NCBI GenBank assembly: GCA_947566645.1
Contig: CANOKL010000010.1
Coordinates: 1 to 64,000, forward strand
From: an uncultured Lachnospiraceae bacterium
Lineage (GTDB): Bacteria > Bacillota > Clostridia > Lachnospirales > Lachnospiraceae
Reading direction: 5' to 3'
Length of the DNA: 64,000 bases
Both the position numbers and the translations under genes were made by a program. This document shows, piece after piece, positions 43,013-52,384 of the stretch. The number at the start of each line of letters is the position of its first letter. The first letter of the stretch is position 1. The notes below the pieces were generated by a model. That model did not search any database and was not told where the DNA came from. It saw nothing but the letters and a program-made list of their open reading frames with translations.

Positions 43013-44944
43013 CTAATACAGCTTCGCGCCCGCCGGGATATGGTCGTCCACTATCAAAAGATTAAGTCCTTCCCGTCCATCCTCTTCATGCACCGCGGAA
43101 ATCAGCATCCCTTCTGAATCAATGCCCATCATCTTCCTCGGCGGCAGATTTACAATGGCGATAGCCGTCTTCCCTATCAGCTCTTCCGGCTCGTAATACT
43201 CGTGAATGCCGCTTAAAATCGTGCGTTTCCGGTCTGTTCCGTCGTTCAGAGTGAACTTTAAAAGCTTCTTTGACTTCGGCACCGTTTCGCAGGCTTCAAT
43301 CTTTACCGCCCTGAAATCGGACTTGGAGAACGTCTCAAAATCTACAGATTCCTCAAAAAGCGGCTCGATTTTCACCTTTGAGAAGTCGATAACCTCTTTT
43401 ACTGGTTCCGCAGCTTTCTCTTCCGCCTTTTCTTGACCTTTCTTAACGTCAGAACCACCGAGGGACTTCATAGTCGGGAAGGCGAGAACATCGCGAATTG
43501 CTGCAGCCCCTGTAAGAAGCATGCACATCCTGTCAATTCCGAACCCAATGCCTCCTGTAGGCGGCATTCCAATCTCCAGCGCATTAAGGAAATCCTCATC
43601 CGTCGTATTCGCCTCTTCATCGCCCTGGGCCAGCAGCTCTTCCTGTGCCTTAAACCGCTCCCTCTGGTCAACAGGATCGTTCAGCTCAGAATACGCATTT
43701 GCCATCTCCCAGCCGTTCATAAAGAACTCAAAGCGCTCCACATATTCCGGATTATCCGGCTTCTTCTTCGTAAGCGGAGAAATCTCAATCGGGTGATCCA
43801 TAACAAACGTAGGCTGCACCAGATGTTCTTCCGCAAATTCCTCGAAGAACAGGCTCAGGATATCGCCCTTCTTATGCCGCTCCTCGAACTCAACATGATG
43901 CTCCTTCGCAAGCGCCCTCGCCTGCTCCAGCGTCTCCACTTCATTCCAGTCAACGCCCGCATATTTCTTCACGGCATCTACCATCGTAATTCTCTCAAAG
44001 GGCTTTCCGAGATCCATCTCCACGCCATTGTATGTGATCGTCGTTGTTCCAAGAACCTCCTGGGCCACATGGCGGTACAGATTCTCAGTCAGATCCATCA
44101 TTCCATTATAATCCGTATAGGCCTGGTAGAGCTCCATCAGCGTAAATTCCGGATTATGCCTCGTGTCCAGACCCTCATTGCGGAACACACGCCCAATCTC
44201 ATACACTCTTTCAAGTCCGCCGACAATCAGCCGCTTCAGGTATAGCTCCAGCGAGATACGAAGCTTGAAATCCTCGTCCAGTGCATTAAAATGTGTCTCG
44301 AAAGGTCTTGCCGCTGCGCCGCCTGCATTACTTACAAGCATGGGCGTCTCCACCTCCAGAAAGTTCTGTCCGTCAAGATACCTCCTGATCGCACTGATAA
44401 TCTTTGACCTTTTGATAAATGTATCCCTTACTTCTGGATTCATAATCAGATCCACATACCTCTGGCGGTAGCGGATATCTGTATTTGTCAGGCCGTGGAA
44501 CTTCTCCGGCAGGATCTGAAGACTCTTGGACAACAGCTTCACCGAAGATGCATGGACAGAGATCTCTCCCGTCTTCGTCTTGAATACTTCGCCTTCAAGG
44601 CCTACAATATCTCCAATATCCAGTTTCTTAAAATCCTTATAGGCATCCTCTCCGATGCTGTCTCTTGCTACATAGGACTGGATATTTCCGCTCTGGTCCA
44701 GAATGTTGCAGAAAGAAGCTTTCCCCATCACACGCTTCTGCATGACGCGTCCGGCCAGGGAAACCTGCTTTCCTTCCATCTCATCGTAATGATCCTTAAT
44801 ATCTGCCGCATGGCAGGTAACATCATATCGCGTAATCTCAAAAGGATTCTTGCCATTTTCCTGCAGATCCACAAGCTTCTCACGGCGCACCTTTCTCAGC
44901 TGGTTAATATCCGGTTCCTGTACGTTCTTCTTAAGCTCACCCAC
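43013..44944 (-). CDS. lysS: Lysyl-tRNA synthetase with C-terminal tRNA-binding domain
   Basis: 643 residues, longer than the usual about 490. Residues 1-500 are class II LysRS: an OB-fold anticodon part ([20 protein letters not shown]), motif 2 [20 protein letters not shown], and motif 3 [16 protein letters not shown]. After a Lys/Glu linker (about 505-530) comes an EMAP/Trbp111-type tRNA-binding domain ([32 protein letters not shown]). The start is GTG, with AAAGGAG 10 bases upstream. It lies 39 bp after greA in the common greA-lysS order. Confidence 0.95.
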   Translation of the reverse strand: MGELKKNVQEPDINQLRKVRREKLVDLQENGKNPFEITRYDVTCHAADIKDHYDEMEGKQVSLAGRVMQKRVMGKASFCNILDQSGNIQSYVARDSIGEDAYKDFKKLDIGDIVGLEGEVFKTKTGEISVHASSVKLLSKSLQILPEKFHGLTNTDIRYRQRYVDLIMNPEVRDTFIKRSKIISAIRRYLDGQNFLEVETPMLVSNAGGAAARPFETHFNALDEDFKLRISLELYLKRLIVGGLERVYEIGRVFRNEGLDTRHNPEFTLMELYQAYTDYNGMMDLTENLYRHVAQEVLGTTTITYNGVEMDLGKPFERITMVDAVKKYAGVDWNEVETLEQARALAKEHHVEFEERHKKGDILSLFFEEFAEEHLVQPTFVMDHPIEISPLTKKKPDNPEYVERFEFFMNGWEMANAYSELNDPVDQRERFKAQEELLAQGDEEANTTDEDFLNALEIGMPPTGGIGFGIDRMCMLLTGAAAIRDVLAFPTMKSLGGSDVKKGQEKAEEKAAEPVKEVIDFSKVKIEPLFEESVDFETFSKSDFRAVKIEACETVPKSKKLLKFTLNDGTDRKRTILSGIHEYYEPEELIGKTAIAIVNLPPRKMMGIDSEGMLISAVHEEDGREGLNLLIVDDHIPAGAKLY

Positions 44945-44983
44945 TTTTTCTTCTCTCCTTTACAAAGAAACTATCTATGCAGA

Positions 44984-45466
44984 CTACATAGAGCGGCTGA
45001 TGTCAAGTACCTTGTACTGCATCATTCCCGCCTGGGTCTCCACGTCCACCACGTCATTGACCATCTTGCCAATCAGCGCCTGGCCTACCGGTGATTCATT
45101 GGAGATCCTGCCCTCAAGGCTGTTCGCCTCTGTGGAGCCTACAATCCTGAATTCCATTTCCTCATCGAATGTAATGTCAAATACCTTTACTGTACAGCCT
45201 ACATTTATCTTATCAAGATCAACCTCGTCTTCAACCACAACCTCCGCGTTTTTGAGGATTCCCTCAAGCTCCTCGATCCGCGCCTCAATGTCCCTCTGTT
45301 CATCCTTGGCTGCATCATACTCTGCGTTCTCAGACAAGTCTCCCTGCTCTCTCGCTTCCTTAATCTTTGCCGCAACCTCCTTGCGCTTTACTACTTTTAA
45401 ATTCTCCAGTTCTTCTTCAAGTGCTTTCAAACCGGCATAAGTAAGTAATCTTTTCTTTGATTCCAT
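44984..45466 (-). CDS. greA: Transcription elongation factor GreA
   Basis: 160 residues from ATG 45466 (MESKKRLLTYAGLKALEEEL). It frees stalled RNA polymerase by stimulating transcript cleavage. The N-terminal coiled coil carries the acidic tip region ENAEYDAAKDEQ. The C-terminal FKBP-like part includes SPVGQALIGKMVNDVVDVE. AAGGAAA lies about 12 bases upstream. An 11-codon-longer reading has no ribosome site. Confidence 0.96.
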   Translation of the reverse strand: MESKKRLLTYAGLKALEEELENLKVVKRKEVAAKIKEAREQGDLSENAEYDAAKDEQRDIEARIEELEGILKNAEVVVEDEVDLDKINVGCTVKVFDITFDEEMEFRIVGSTEANSLEGRISNESPVGQALIGKMVNDVVDVETQAGMMQYKVLDISRSM

Positions 45467-45565
45467 AAGCTTTCTATTTCCTTTCTTGAAAATATCCATC
45501 TCAGAATGGTGAGACTTTCACAATTCAATCATTATACCTAAACCGCTCTGCGTTGTCAATATTTT

Positions 45566-46516
45566 TTACAGGGAATTCAGCAGTTCTGCAAGCTCCTCGT
45601 AGGATTCCACCTGGTTGATCCGGGCGCGGAGCCTCGCCGCTCCCTTCATCCCCTTCGTATACCACGCCACATGCTTGCGCATTTCACGGATTCCGATATA
45701 ATCGCCCTTGAATTCAAGCTGCAGCCTGGCATGCCGCAGCATCATGGCACGCACCTCCTCCTGGTCAGGCTCTGGAGGAATCACGCCTGTCCTATTATAT
45801 TCCAGAAGGCGGGAAAATATCCATGGATTTCCCTGGGCTCCACGCCCGATCATGACGCCGTCACAGCCCGTTTCCCGCTGCATGGCAGCCGCCTTTTCAC
45901 AGGAATCCACATCGCCGTTCCCAATAACGGGAATAGATACGGCATCCTTTACCTGCCGGATGATCTCCCAGTCAGCGGCGCCAGAATAATACTGCTCTCT
46001 TGTGCGCCCGTGCACTGCCACTGCGGCTCCGCCTGCTGCTTCAATCACCTTTGCAATCTCCACTGCATTTATACTGCCATCGTGAAAGCCCTTCCGTATC
46101 TTGGCAGTAACCGGCTTATTCACTGCCTTTACTGTCTGGCTGATAATCTCGTACACTAACTTCGGGTTTTGCATAAGCGCGGAGCCTTCGCCGTTTCTGA
46201 CAACCTTTGGAACCGGGCAGCCCATGTTGATATCCAGTATCTGAAATGGAAGCTCTTCGATACGCTTTGCCTGCTCACTGATGATACCCGGATCTGAACC
46301 AAAGAGCTGGAGGGATACCGGGTACTCTTCCGGGTGAATGGCGAGAAGCGCCTTTGTGTTCTTATTTTTATACTGCAGTGCCTTGGCGCTGATCATTTCC
46401 ATGCACAGAAGACCAGCCCCCTGCTCCCTGCAGAGCAGACGAAATGGCAGGTCTGTTACACCTGCCATGGGTGCAAGAATATACGGATTGTGAAGCGTAA
46501 CATTTCCAATCTTCAT
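45566..46516 (-). CDS. dusB: tRNA-dihydrouridine synthase B
   Basis: 316 residues from ATG 46516 (MKIGNVTLHNPYILAPMAGV). An FMN TIM-barrel reduces uridine in tRNA. The catalytic Cys is in NMGCPVPKVVRNGEGSALM, and FMN-phosphate motifs are GNGDVDS and GVMIGRGAQGNPW. GAAGGTGCGAGGG precedes the chosen ATG. A start at 46552 would overlap coaX by 23 bp. It is the last gene of the birA-orf-coaX-dusB run. Confidence 0.95.
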   Translation of the reverse strand: MKIGNVTLHNPYILAPMAGVTDLPFRLLCREQGAGLLCMEMISAKALQYKNKNTKALLAIHPEEYPVSLQLFGSDPGIISEQAKRIEELPFQILDINMGCPVPKVVRNGEGSALMQNPKLVYEIISQTVKAVNKPVTAKIRKGFHDGSINAVEIAKVIEAAGGAAVAVHGRTREQYYSGAADWEIIRQVKDAVSIPVIGNGDVDSCEKAAAMQRETGCDGVMIGRGAQGNPWIFSRLLEYNRTGVIPPEPDQEEVRAMMLRHARLQLEFKGDYIGIREMRKHVAWYTKGMKGAARLRARINQVESYEELAELLNSL

Positions 46517-46529
46517 CCCTCGCACCTTC

Positions 46530-47303
46530 TTAACGCCTTCTGTTCCGCTCATAAATAATCCGAAGGCCTTTTAGCGTGAGCTGGGGATCATAGACATCAA
46601 TTACATCCGTCTCCCCCGCAATAATCTTTCCAAGACCTCCGCTGGCCACGACCTTTGCATCCGTGTAGCCGGATTCCCGGCGGATCCGCTCCACGATGTA
46701 TTCCGTCTGCCCGATCTGGCCAAACACGATTCCAGCCTGCATGGAAGCAATGGTCTCGCGTCCGAGTACGGAATCCGGCTTCTTAAGCTCAACCGCCGGA
46801 AGCATCGCTGCTTCCCCCCACATAGCCTTGGCAGAGGTACGGATTCCCGGGGCAATTACCGCTGCCTCAAAAGTTCCGTCCGGTCCCACCACATCATAAG
46901 TTGTCGCCGTGCCGTAATCAATTACAATGACCGGCCCGCCATGAAGCGTGTATGCCGCCACTGCATCCACAATCCGGTCAGCGCCCACCTGTTTTGGGTT
47001 TTCCGTCACAATACGGATTCCGGTCTTGATGCCCGCCGATACGACAACCGGACGGATTCCAAAATATTTTATCATCGCGCTTCCAAAGGAGTGCATCACA
47101 TCCGGCACAACAGATGCCACAATAGCGGCACTGATGTCTGTGCTCAGAATGCCCTGGCGCTCCACAAGCTCTCTTATCATAACCCCGTATTCATCCGATG
47201 TCCGCGGAAGCTTAGTCATCATCCGGAAAGTTCCAAGAAGCTCCTCGCCGCGGAACACACCAAGTGTAATATTTGTATTTCCTATATCTATAACTAAAAG
47301 CAT
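46530..47303 (-). CDS. coaX: Type III pantothenate kinase
   Basis: 257 residues. First step of coenzyme A synthesis. ASKHA-fold motifs are LLVIDIGNTNITLGVF, GADRIVDAVAAY, IDYGTATTYDVV and VASGGLG. It starts 5 bp after the small upstream gene and is followed directly by dusB. Confidence 0.97.
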   Translation of the reverse strand: MLLVIDIGNTNITLGVFRGEELLGTFRMMTKLPRTSDEYGVMIRELVERQGILSTDISAAIVASVVPDVMHSFGSAMIKYFGIRPVVVSAGIKTGIRIVTENPKQVGADRIVDAVAAYTLHGGPVIVIDYGTATTYDVVGPDGTFEAAVIAPGIRTSAKAMWGEAAMLPAVELKKPDSVLGRETIASMQAGIVFGQIGQTEYIVERIRRESGYTDAKVVASGGLGKIIAGETDVIDVYDPQLTLKGLRIIYERNRRR

Positions 47304-47308
47304 GGTTT

Positions 47309-47641
47309 CTACTCCACCTCCCCGCCTAAAAAGAATACCTTATAATAAAGCTGCAGCGCCTGCAGAAGATCCTGTTTCTCACGCTGGAGCTGCTTGATCT
47401 TCAGCCGGCTCCCAATGTCATCAAACATGGGATCAAACTCCTGGGAAGTAACCTCGAAACACAACTCCCCATCCTCCTCGTATACCAGCGTCAGGATGCC
47501 GCCAACGTCACTCACATATAATACACACATGATCTTCAGCTCATCCTTGATAGAATCCGGGAGACTCTCAAAATCCGGATTCAGGTAGTATTTCTCCTCA
47601 TAAGAATTCGCACCACATAATACAATCCTGTCCTCGTACAT
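47309..47641 (-). CDS. Conserved small acidic protein (DUF6145-like)
   Basis: 110 residues, soluble and acidic, beginning MYEDRIVLCGANSYEEKYY, with a C-terminal helix (RLKIKQLQREKQDLLQALQL). It resembles small proteins next to coaX in other Lachnospiraceae that I recall under a DUF6145-type label; no function is known. AAAGGAGGAGTA precedes the ATG, and the GGGGACGGGG palindrome ends only about 2 bases before that ribosome site. Confidence 0.75.
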   Translation of the reverse strand: MYEDRIVLCGANSYEEKYYLNPDFESLPDSIKDELKIMCVLYVSDVGGILTLVYEEDGELCFEVTSQEFDPMFDDIGSRLKIKQLQREKQDLLQALQLYYKVFFLGGEVE

Positions 47642-47651
47642 TACTCCTCCT

Positions 47652-47708
47652 TTGGGGACGGGGTATTTTTAAAAATACCCCGTCCCCAATTGAAAATGAC
47701 CTGTCCCC
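47652..47708. repeat. GGGGACGGGG-family palindrome with tail
   Basis: The 38-bp palindrome TTGGGGACGGGGTATTTTT and complement is followed by ATGACCTGTCCCC. The tail ends 2 bp from the birA stop, and the other end touches the next gene's ribosome site. Confidence 0.92.
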
Positions 47709-47710
47709 TT

Positions 47711-48691
47711 TTACACATATCCATAAATTCCCCTGACAGACACCTCGCCTGCGAAGATATGCTTCTCTTCTCCTTCCGGCGTGGTCACGACCAGTTCGCC
47801 CATCTCATTGATGCCTGACGCGAATGCGCTGTATTCCCCCTTCGGTTCCAGCACGCGCACCTCCCTGCCGCAGTTTACCAGCATTCCGTTATATTTCTCC
47901 TGAAGTCCTGACAAGTCTTCTGTCTCCATAAAGCGTTCGTAGTTCTCTTCATACCGCTCCATCACCGCTGCGACCAGTTCCGAACGGCTGATATGACAGC
48001 CGCCCTCGATCAGGAGAGAGGTTGCCCTCTCTGTTATTTCCTCTGAAAATGTCTCCTGGTTCGTATTGATTCCCACGCCTGTTACTACATAATTAATATA
48101 ATCTATCTCTGCGCTCATCTCTGTGAGAATGCCGCATATCTTCTTTTTATTCAGCACAATGTCATTGGGCCACTTGATACCGGCCTTAAGCCCGGTCAGT
48201 TCCCGCACTGCTTCTGCCACGCTCAGCGCCATCACAAGTGTAAGCATAGGTGCCTTAACGGGTTCAATAGAGGGACGCAGAAGAAGCGTCATATAAACGC
48301 ACACGCCTTTCGGTGATTCCCACGACCGGCCCCGACGGCCCTTCCCAGCCACCTGCCTGTCAGCGACCACAAGGGTTCCGTGTTCACTCCCATTTTCCCC
48401 GGCAAGCTTTGCCTGGATATTCGTGGAATCCGTTTCATCATAATAAATGACACTGCGTCCCGCCCATTTCGTCTTCACCATACTCTCAATCTCAGCCTTC
48501 GACATCACGTCGGGACTGCCCACAAGGCGGTAGCCCTTATTCCGCACCGCCTCAATCATATAGCCCTCTTTCTTCAGCTGCTCGACCGCCTTCCAGACAG
48601 CTGTCCGTGACACATGGAACTTGTCACAAAGCTGCTGCCCGGATATATAGCAGTCTTCTTCCTTTAATAAACGTAAAATCGCTGTCTTCAT
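47711..48691 (-). CDS. birA: Bifunctional biotin ligase / biotin repressor BirA
   Basis: 326 residues. The N-terminal winged helix (YISGQQLCDKFHVSRTAVWK) binds DNA. The catalytic domain has GRRGRSWESPKGVCVYMTL for biotinyl-AMP, KWPNDIVLNKKKICGILTE, and a small C-terminal SH3-like domain. It attaches biotin to carboxylases and can repress biotin genes. It sits between two palindromic repeats. Confidence 0.95.
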   Translation of the reverse strand: MKTAILRLLKEEDCYISGQQLCDKFHVSRTAVWKAVEQLKKEGYMIEAVRNKGYRLVGSPDVMSKAEIESMVKTKWAGRSVIYYDETDSTNIQAKLAGENGSEHGTLVVADRQVAGKGRRGRSWESPKGVCVYMTLLLRPSIEPVKAPMLTLVMALSVAEAVRELTGLKAGIKWPNDIVLNKKKICGILTEMSAEIDYINYVVTGVGINTNQETFSEEITERATSLLIEGGCHISRSELVAAVMERYEENYERFMETEDLSGLQEKYNGMLVNCGREVRVLEPKGEYSAFASGINEMGELVVTTPEGEEKHIFAGEVSVRGIYGYV

Positions 48692-48704
48692 GTCCTGCTC
48701 CGCT

Positions 48705-48766
48705 ATTGGGGACGGGGTAAAATTAATTTTACCCCGTCCCCAATTAAAATTGACCTGTCCCCAATG
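48705..48766. repeat. GGGGACGGGG-family palindrome, variant core
   Basis: Arms ATTGGGGACGGGGTAAAATT pair perfectly even though the centre differs from other copies (TAAAATTAATTTTA instead of TATTTTTAAAAATA), a paired change. On the minus strand its TTGGGGACAGGTCAATTTTAA tail (21 bases; read as LGTGQF and a stop) is the 3' end of the upstream OTC gene. Confidence 0.92.
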
Positions 48767-49688
48767 TTGCTACCATGACTGCCTTAATCGTATGCAGGCG
48801 GTTTTCCGCCTCGTCGAACACGACGCTGGCATCGCTCTCGAAGACTTCCTCGGTCACTTCTTTCCCCTTCACTGCCGGCAGACAGTGCATGAAGATGGTT
48901 CCTTCCTTCCCGGTCTTCTCCATGAGTGCAGCATTGACCTGGTATGGCGTAAGGAGGCGGATACGTTCTGCCGCCTTTTCTTCCTCGCCCATGGAGGCCC
49001 ACACATCCGTGTACAGCACGTCCGCGCCTTCTACGGCATTCACGTCGTCTGTCACGGTGATGGATGAGCCGGATTCTTCCGCATAGCCCCTGCACAGTCC
49101 GGTGAGTTCCTCTGTAGGCCACAGGCACTCCGGCGCGATGATCACGAAATCCACTCCCATCTTGGAGCAGCCGATCATGAGGCTGTTTGCCATATTGTTG
49201 CGGCCATCGCCAAGGTAGACGAATTTCAGTCCTTTCAGATAGCCGAAATGTTCGCGCATGGTCAGAAGGTCTGCCAGGATCTGTGTCGGGTGGTATTCGT
49301 CCGTCAGTCCGTTCCACACCGGGACTCCGCTGTATTTTGCCAGCGCCTCCACATGCTCCTGTTTAAATCCGCGGAATTCGATTCCGTCGAACATCCTTCC
49401 AAGCACCCTGGCTGTGTCTTCAATGCTTTCTTTATGTCCAAGCTGAATCTCATTTCCGGATAGATATGTGGGGATTCCTCCTTCGTCAGATGCTCCTACG
49501 GTAAATGCACAACGGGTTCTTGTTGACGGTTTTTCGAAAAGCAGTGCAATATTTTTCCCTTTCAGGCTCTCTCCGGTGATGCCCTGTTTCTTTTTTTCCT
49601 TTAAATCTGCAGCCAGGTCAAGCAGATATAAGATCTCCTCCGGCGTGTAATCCTTCAGTGTAATAAAGCTTCTTCCCTTTAAGTTCAT
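48744..49688 (-). CDS. argF: Possible independent ornithine carbamoyltransferase from an internal start
   Basis: ATG 49688 inside the patatin-OTC frame has GGGAGGA 9 bases upstream, a strong ribosome site, and would yield a 314-residue OTC of normal length. The fused reading across this site (LREEQN) is short and linker-like. So the cell may make free OTC, the fusion, or both. The catalytic motifs are those listed for the fusion. Confidence 0.65.
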   Translation of the reverse strand: MNLKGRSFITLKDYTPEEILYLLDLAADLKEKKKQGITGESLKGKNIALLFEKPSTRTRCAFTVGASDEGGIPTYLSGNEIQLGHKESIEDTARVLGRMFDGIEFRGFKQEHVEALAKYSGVPVWNGLTDEYHPTQILADLLTMREHFGYLKGLKFVYLGDGRNNMANSLMIGCSKMGVDFVIIAPECLWPTEELTGLCRGYAEESGSSITVTDDVNAVEGADVLYTDVWASMGEEEKAAERIRLLTPYQVNAALMEKTGKEGTIFMHCLPAVKGKEVTEEVFESDASVVFDEAENRLHTIKAVMVATLGTGQF

Positions 49689-50798
49689 GTTCTGTTCCTC
49701 CCTTAATCCTGCCAGTATATGGACAAACCTCGGTAAATTCAGCCTGTCTCCTGTATTTACATATTTCTCATATACAATATCATATAATTGGTCATCTGTG
49801 TATATCTGATATTTCGGAATCTGAAATATTTTTGCCGATGCCTCCAGCATTCCCATAAAAAGCTCCTTGTCTGAGAAGCCGAAAGGCAGCTTAAGCGTCA
49901 GGGCCGTCTCTGCCCGCTCCCGTTCCCGCATACTGCCGAGAAACTCCGTAAAGTACGCGTCATCATGGAGCATTTCCACATAATAAATGAATCCCTCCAG
50001 CCCGTAGATCATCCTCTTGGCATCATAGTAGCCTATGGTCAGGTTCTGCCTGCTGCGTTTTCCGGAAAATTCTATAATGCTTCCAAGCTTTACCCGGGGC
50101 GACACCTCGTAGGCCGCACTCCCCTCGGGAAGCTTCACCCGGGGTTCTCTTCCAGGTCCGTAGATCCTGACCTCGATGATGTTTTCATAGCCCCGTTTCA
50201 CCAGGGAATTCAGGGGCACATTGTTAATAACGCCGCCGTCGATATACTTCTTCCCGTGAAGCCGTTCATTTTTAAACCCGATCAGGTACGCACTCGCAAG
50301 CAGGAAATCCTCCAGAAGCCCTTCCGGTATATCCTCCACGCTCAGATCAAGCTCCTTAAAATCTGACACGGAAAATGTCAGCAGCATGAATTCAGTCCCG
50401 CACTTCCGGATCCTCTCCTCGTCAATGGTCTCATGAATCAGTTTCCGCAGGGGCGTAATGTCAATCCCGCCATCCTTCACCTTCTTCCATCCCTCGCCCA
50501 GGAATTCCTTAATGCCGGTCTCGCCGCGGAACAGGCGCTCCATCCATTCATCATCCACATCCATCACTGTGGAAAATGTCATCTTCCGCCAGATATCCTC
50601 CGCCAGGTCCACGTCTCCCATACAGACCAGCGCACCGTTCAGCGCACCTACCGATGTTCCTGCCACTGCATTTATCTTCACACCGGCTTCTTTTAGCGCC
50701 TTCCATGCACCAATCTGATATGCGCCACGGGCGCCGCCGCCGTCAAATACAAGACCATATTCCTTTGATAAATCAATCACTGGCTTCATAGCCCTCAC
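48744..50798 (-). CDS. Patatin-like phospholipase fused in frame to ornithine carbamoyltransferase
   Basis: 684 residues. Residues 1-about 370 are a patatin-like hydrolase: oxyanion loop [12 protein letters not shown], nucleophile Ser in GTSVGA, and catalytic Asp in [10 protein letters not shown]. From 371 on ([14 protein letters not shown]) the protein is a complete OTC: carbamoyl phosphate site [16 protein letters not shown], and [11 protein letters not shown] makes citrulline from ornithine. No stop separates the two. The GTG start overlaps the methylase stop by 4 bp; ATG 50789 is an alternative. The last residues LGTGQF come from a repeat. Confidence 0.85.
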   Translation of the reverse strand: MRAMKPVIDLSKEYGLVFDGGGARGAYQIGAWKALKEAGVKINAVAGTSVGALNGALVCMGDVDLAEDIWRKMTFSTVMDVDDEWMERLFRGETGIKEFLGEGWKKVKDGGIDITPLRKLIHETIDEERIRKCGTEFMLLTFSVSDFKELDLSVEDIPEGLLEDFLLASAYLIGFKNERLHGKKYIDGGVINNVPLNSLVKRGYENIIEVRIYGPGREPRVKLPEGSAAYEVSPRVKLGSIIEFSGKRSRQNLTIGYYDAKRMIYGLEGFIYYVEMLHDDAYFTEFLGSMRERERAETALTLKLPFGFSDKELFMGMLEASAKIFQIPKYQIYTDDQLYDIVYEKYVNTGDRLNLPRFVHILAGLREEQNMNLKGRSFITLKDYTPEEILYLLDLAADLKEKKKQGITGESLKGKNIALLFEKPSTRTRCAFTVGASDEGGIPTYLSGNEIQLGHKESIEDTARVLGRMFDGIEFRGFKQEHVEALAKYSGVPVWNGLTDEYHPTQILADLLTMREHFGYLKGLKFVYLGDGRNNMANSLMIGCSKMGVDFVIIAPECLWPTEELTGLCRGYAEESGSSITVTDDVNAVEGADVLYTDVWASMGEEEKAAERIRLLTPYQVNAALMEKTGKEGTIFMHCLPAVKGKEVTEEVFESDASVVFDEAENRLHTIKAVMVATLGTGQF

Positions 50799-51589
50799 TG
50801 CCTCCTCTGCCTTGCCGCTTCGAACATAAGGACCGATGCCGCCGCCGCTGCGTTCAGTGACTCCACCTGGCCCTTCATGGGAATGCGGATATAGGTTTCT
50901 GCCCGCTTAAGCGTCTCCTCCCTGAGCCCGCTTCCTTCATTTCCAATTAAAAATGCACAGGGCTTCCTGTAATCCTCCTGATCGTAATCTCTCTTCCCGT
51001 CAAGATGCGCCGCATAGGTATGGACCCCGGCCCTGCGCATCTGGTCAACTGCTGCCGGAAGCTCCTTCACATAACAGAACGGCATCCGGTAAATGGAGCC
51101 CATCGTTGAGCGGATTGTCTTCGGATTGTAGATATCCGCGCAGTCCCGGCTTAAGATCACTCCTGTCACCCCGGCGCCTTCTGCCGTGCGGAGCATGGTT
51201 CCCACATTTCCCGGATCCTGCAGATTATCCAGCACCAGAAGAAACGGAGCCCCGCCCCCCAGCATCCCGGCAAGGTCATGCTCTTTACGTTCTACAACAC
51301 ACAGAACCCCCTGGGGCGTCTTCGTATCTGACACATGCTCATACACATGATCGGACAGAAGCACCCGGCCTGCGCGGCTCCCTTCAAGAACCCGCTCCGC
51401 CAGTGCTCTCTCCTTCCGGTAAAATGTCTCTGACATCCATACTTCTTTCAGCCTCTCCCCCGGAACCTCCCGGAACATGCGGATTCCCTCCGCAAGAAAT
51501 ACATTCTCTTCTTCTCTTTCTTTTTTCTTCTTCTGAAGGCTTACGAGATGCCTCACCCTCCCGTTTGCCGTACTTGTAATCGTAATCAT
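50795..51589 (-). CDS. TrmH/SpoU-family RNA 2'-O-methyltransferase
   Basis: 264 residues from ATG 51589 with GGGAGAGG in front. An N-terminal RNA-binding part (about 1-95) is followed by a SPOUT knot: [32 protein letters not shown] and [22 protein letters not shown], the three SpoU motifs. It probably methylates rRNA or tRNA ribose with S-adenosylmethionine. The stop overlaps the patatin-OTC GTG by 4 bp. Confidence 0.93.
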   Translation of the reverse strand: MITITSTANGRVRHLVSLQKKKKEREEENVFLAEGIRMFREVPGERLKEVWMSETFYRKERALAERVLEGSRAGRVLLSDHVYEHVSDTKTPQGVLCVVERKEHDLAGMLGGGAPFLLVLDNLQDPGNVGTMLRTAEGAGVTGVILSRDCADIYNPKTIRSTMGSIYRMPFCYVKELPAAVDQMRRAGVHTYAAHLDGKRDYDQEDYRKPCAFLIGNEGSGLREETLKRAETYIRIPMKGQVESLNAAAAASVLMFEAARQRRQ

Positions 51590-51612
51590 AATCCTCTCCC
51601 TGAATACCACAG

Positions 51613-51779
51613 ACTAGTACAGCATTGCATAATTAACAGTGAATAATGCGCTTGATCTCTGCGTCAGATGTGCGGCTACAATCCGACGGCGTAGCGGGCT
51701 ACGTCTAGGATTGGAGACGTGCATCTGGCACAGATAGCGAGTGCAGAATTCACTGGTAATTACGCAAGGCTGTACTAGT
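51613..51779. repeat. 167-bp imperfect palindrome, MITE-like
   Basis: The ends ACTAGTACAGCATTGC and GCAAGGCTGTACTAGT are inverted repeats of about 31 bp. Inner parts also pair (GCGTCAGATG with CATCTGGCAC; CGGCGTAGC with GCTACGTC), so almost the whole unit can fold into one hairpin. No open frame is inside. End sequences recur at 1053-1098. It separates the methylase gene from the HEPN gene. Confidence 0.85.
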
Positions 51780-51790
51780 ACAGCTTTGCA

Positions 51791-52075
51791 TTAATCTTGA
51801 AGTAATAGCTCAACTTTATCCCGCAGCAGATAAAATTTATCAATATATACATCCACAATCCTTCTACAATGCTGTTTTATAATCTCCCCGTCATAATCAT
51901 GTGCCAGGCTGTTCCTCACCTTCAGCATCTCCATCCACACCTCACCGCATATGATCTCTGCCTGATAAGACTTCCTAAGAACCTCTCTGGGCGAGATATC
52001 CCGCTCCTTCGCCTCGCTTAAGGCATCCAGTGACTTTTGAAAGGATTCATATCTTCTCATAAATTTTCCGTCCAT
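51791..52075 (-). CDS. HEPN-domain protein (HI0074-like), apparently shortened
   Basis: About 94 residues from ATG 52075. The helix pair with RNSLAHDYDGEIIKQHC holds the HEPN R-x4-H motif, the active site of RNase toxins of the HEPN/MNT type. Family members of this kind are usually about 125-140 residues and have a helix (FxLSGxVxKFxxTFDLAWKVMKD-like) between the first helix and SPREVL. Here SEAKERD runs straight into ISPREVLRKSYQ, so about 30-35 residues are missing in frame. It overlaps the MNT gene. Start choice is uncertain. Confidence 0.75.
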   Translation of the reverse strand: MDGKFMRRYESFQKSLDALSEAKERDISPREVLRKSYQAEIICGEVWMEMLKVRNSLAHDYDGEIIKQHCRRIVDVYIDKFYLLRDKVELLLQD

Positions 52076-52328
52076 ATTGTGCAATATCCTCCTTCAGCAG
52101 CGTATTTCCACATGTATCCAGATCCACCACATCCACGGTATATAATGTGGGCAGCTCTTCGATCTCCTCCACAAGGCCGTCAAAATCCTCCGCACCAGAT
52201 ACCGCAATGTCAATATCACTTCGCTCCCTCGCCGTCCCCTTTGCCCTTGAACCAAATAAAATCACCTGCTTTGCAGAATGCTTCCTGCAGAGCTCTGTCA
52301 CTTCCAGGATTATTTCCTCTACTCTCAT
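52047..52328 (-). CDS. MNT-type nucleotidyltransferase antitoxin
   Basis: 93 residues from ATG 52328 (AAGGTGGGG upstream). The minimal nucleotidyltransferase motif GSRAKGTARERSDIDIAV is intact. In studied HEPN/MNT pairs this enzyme adds AMP to the HEPN partner and silences it. Its gene precedes and overlaps the HEPN gene by about 29 bp. Confidence 0.88.
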   Translation of the reverse strand: MRVEEIILEVTELCRKHSAKQVILFGSRAKGTARERSDIDIAVSGAEDFDGLVEEIEELPTLYTVDVVDLDTCGNTLLKEDIAQYGRKIYEKI

Positions 52329-52384
52329 AAGCCCCACCTTTTTAGCTTTACTTTATCATGATGCTACAGGGCTGTCAATGGTCA

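Noticed and set aside
51613..51779. Insertion sequence
   Set aside because: There is no transposase frame and no clear target duplication, so it is listed only as a palindromic repeat.
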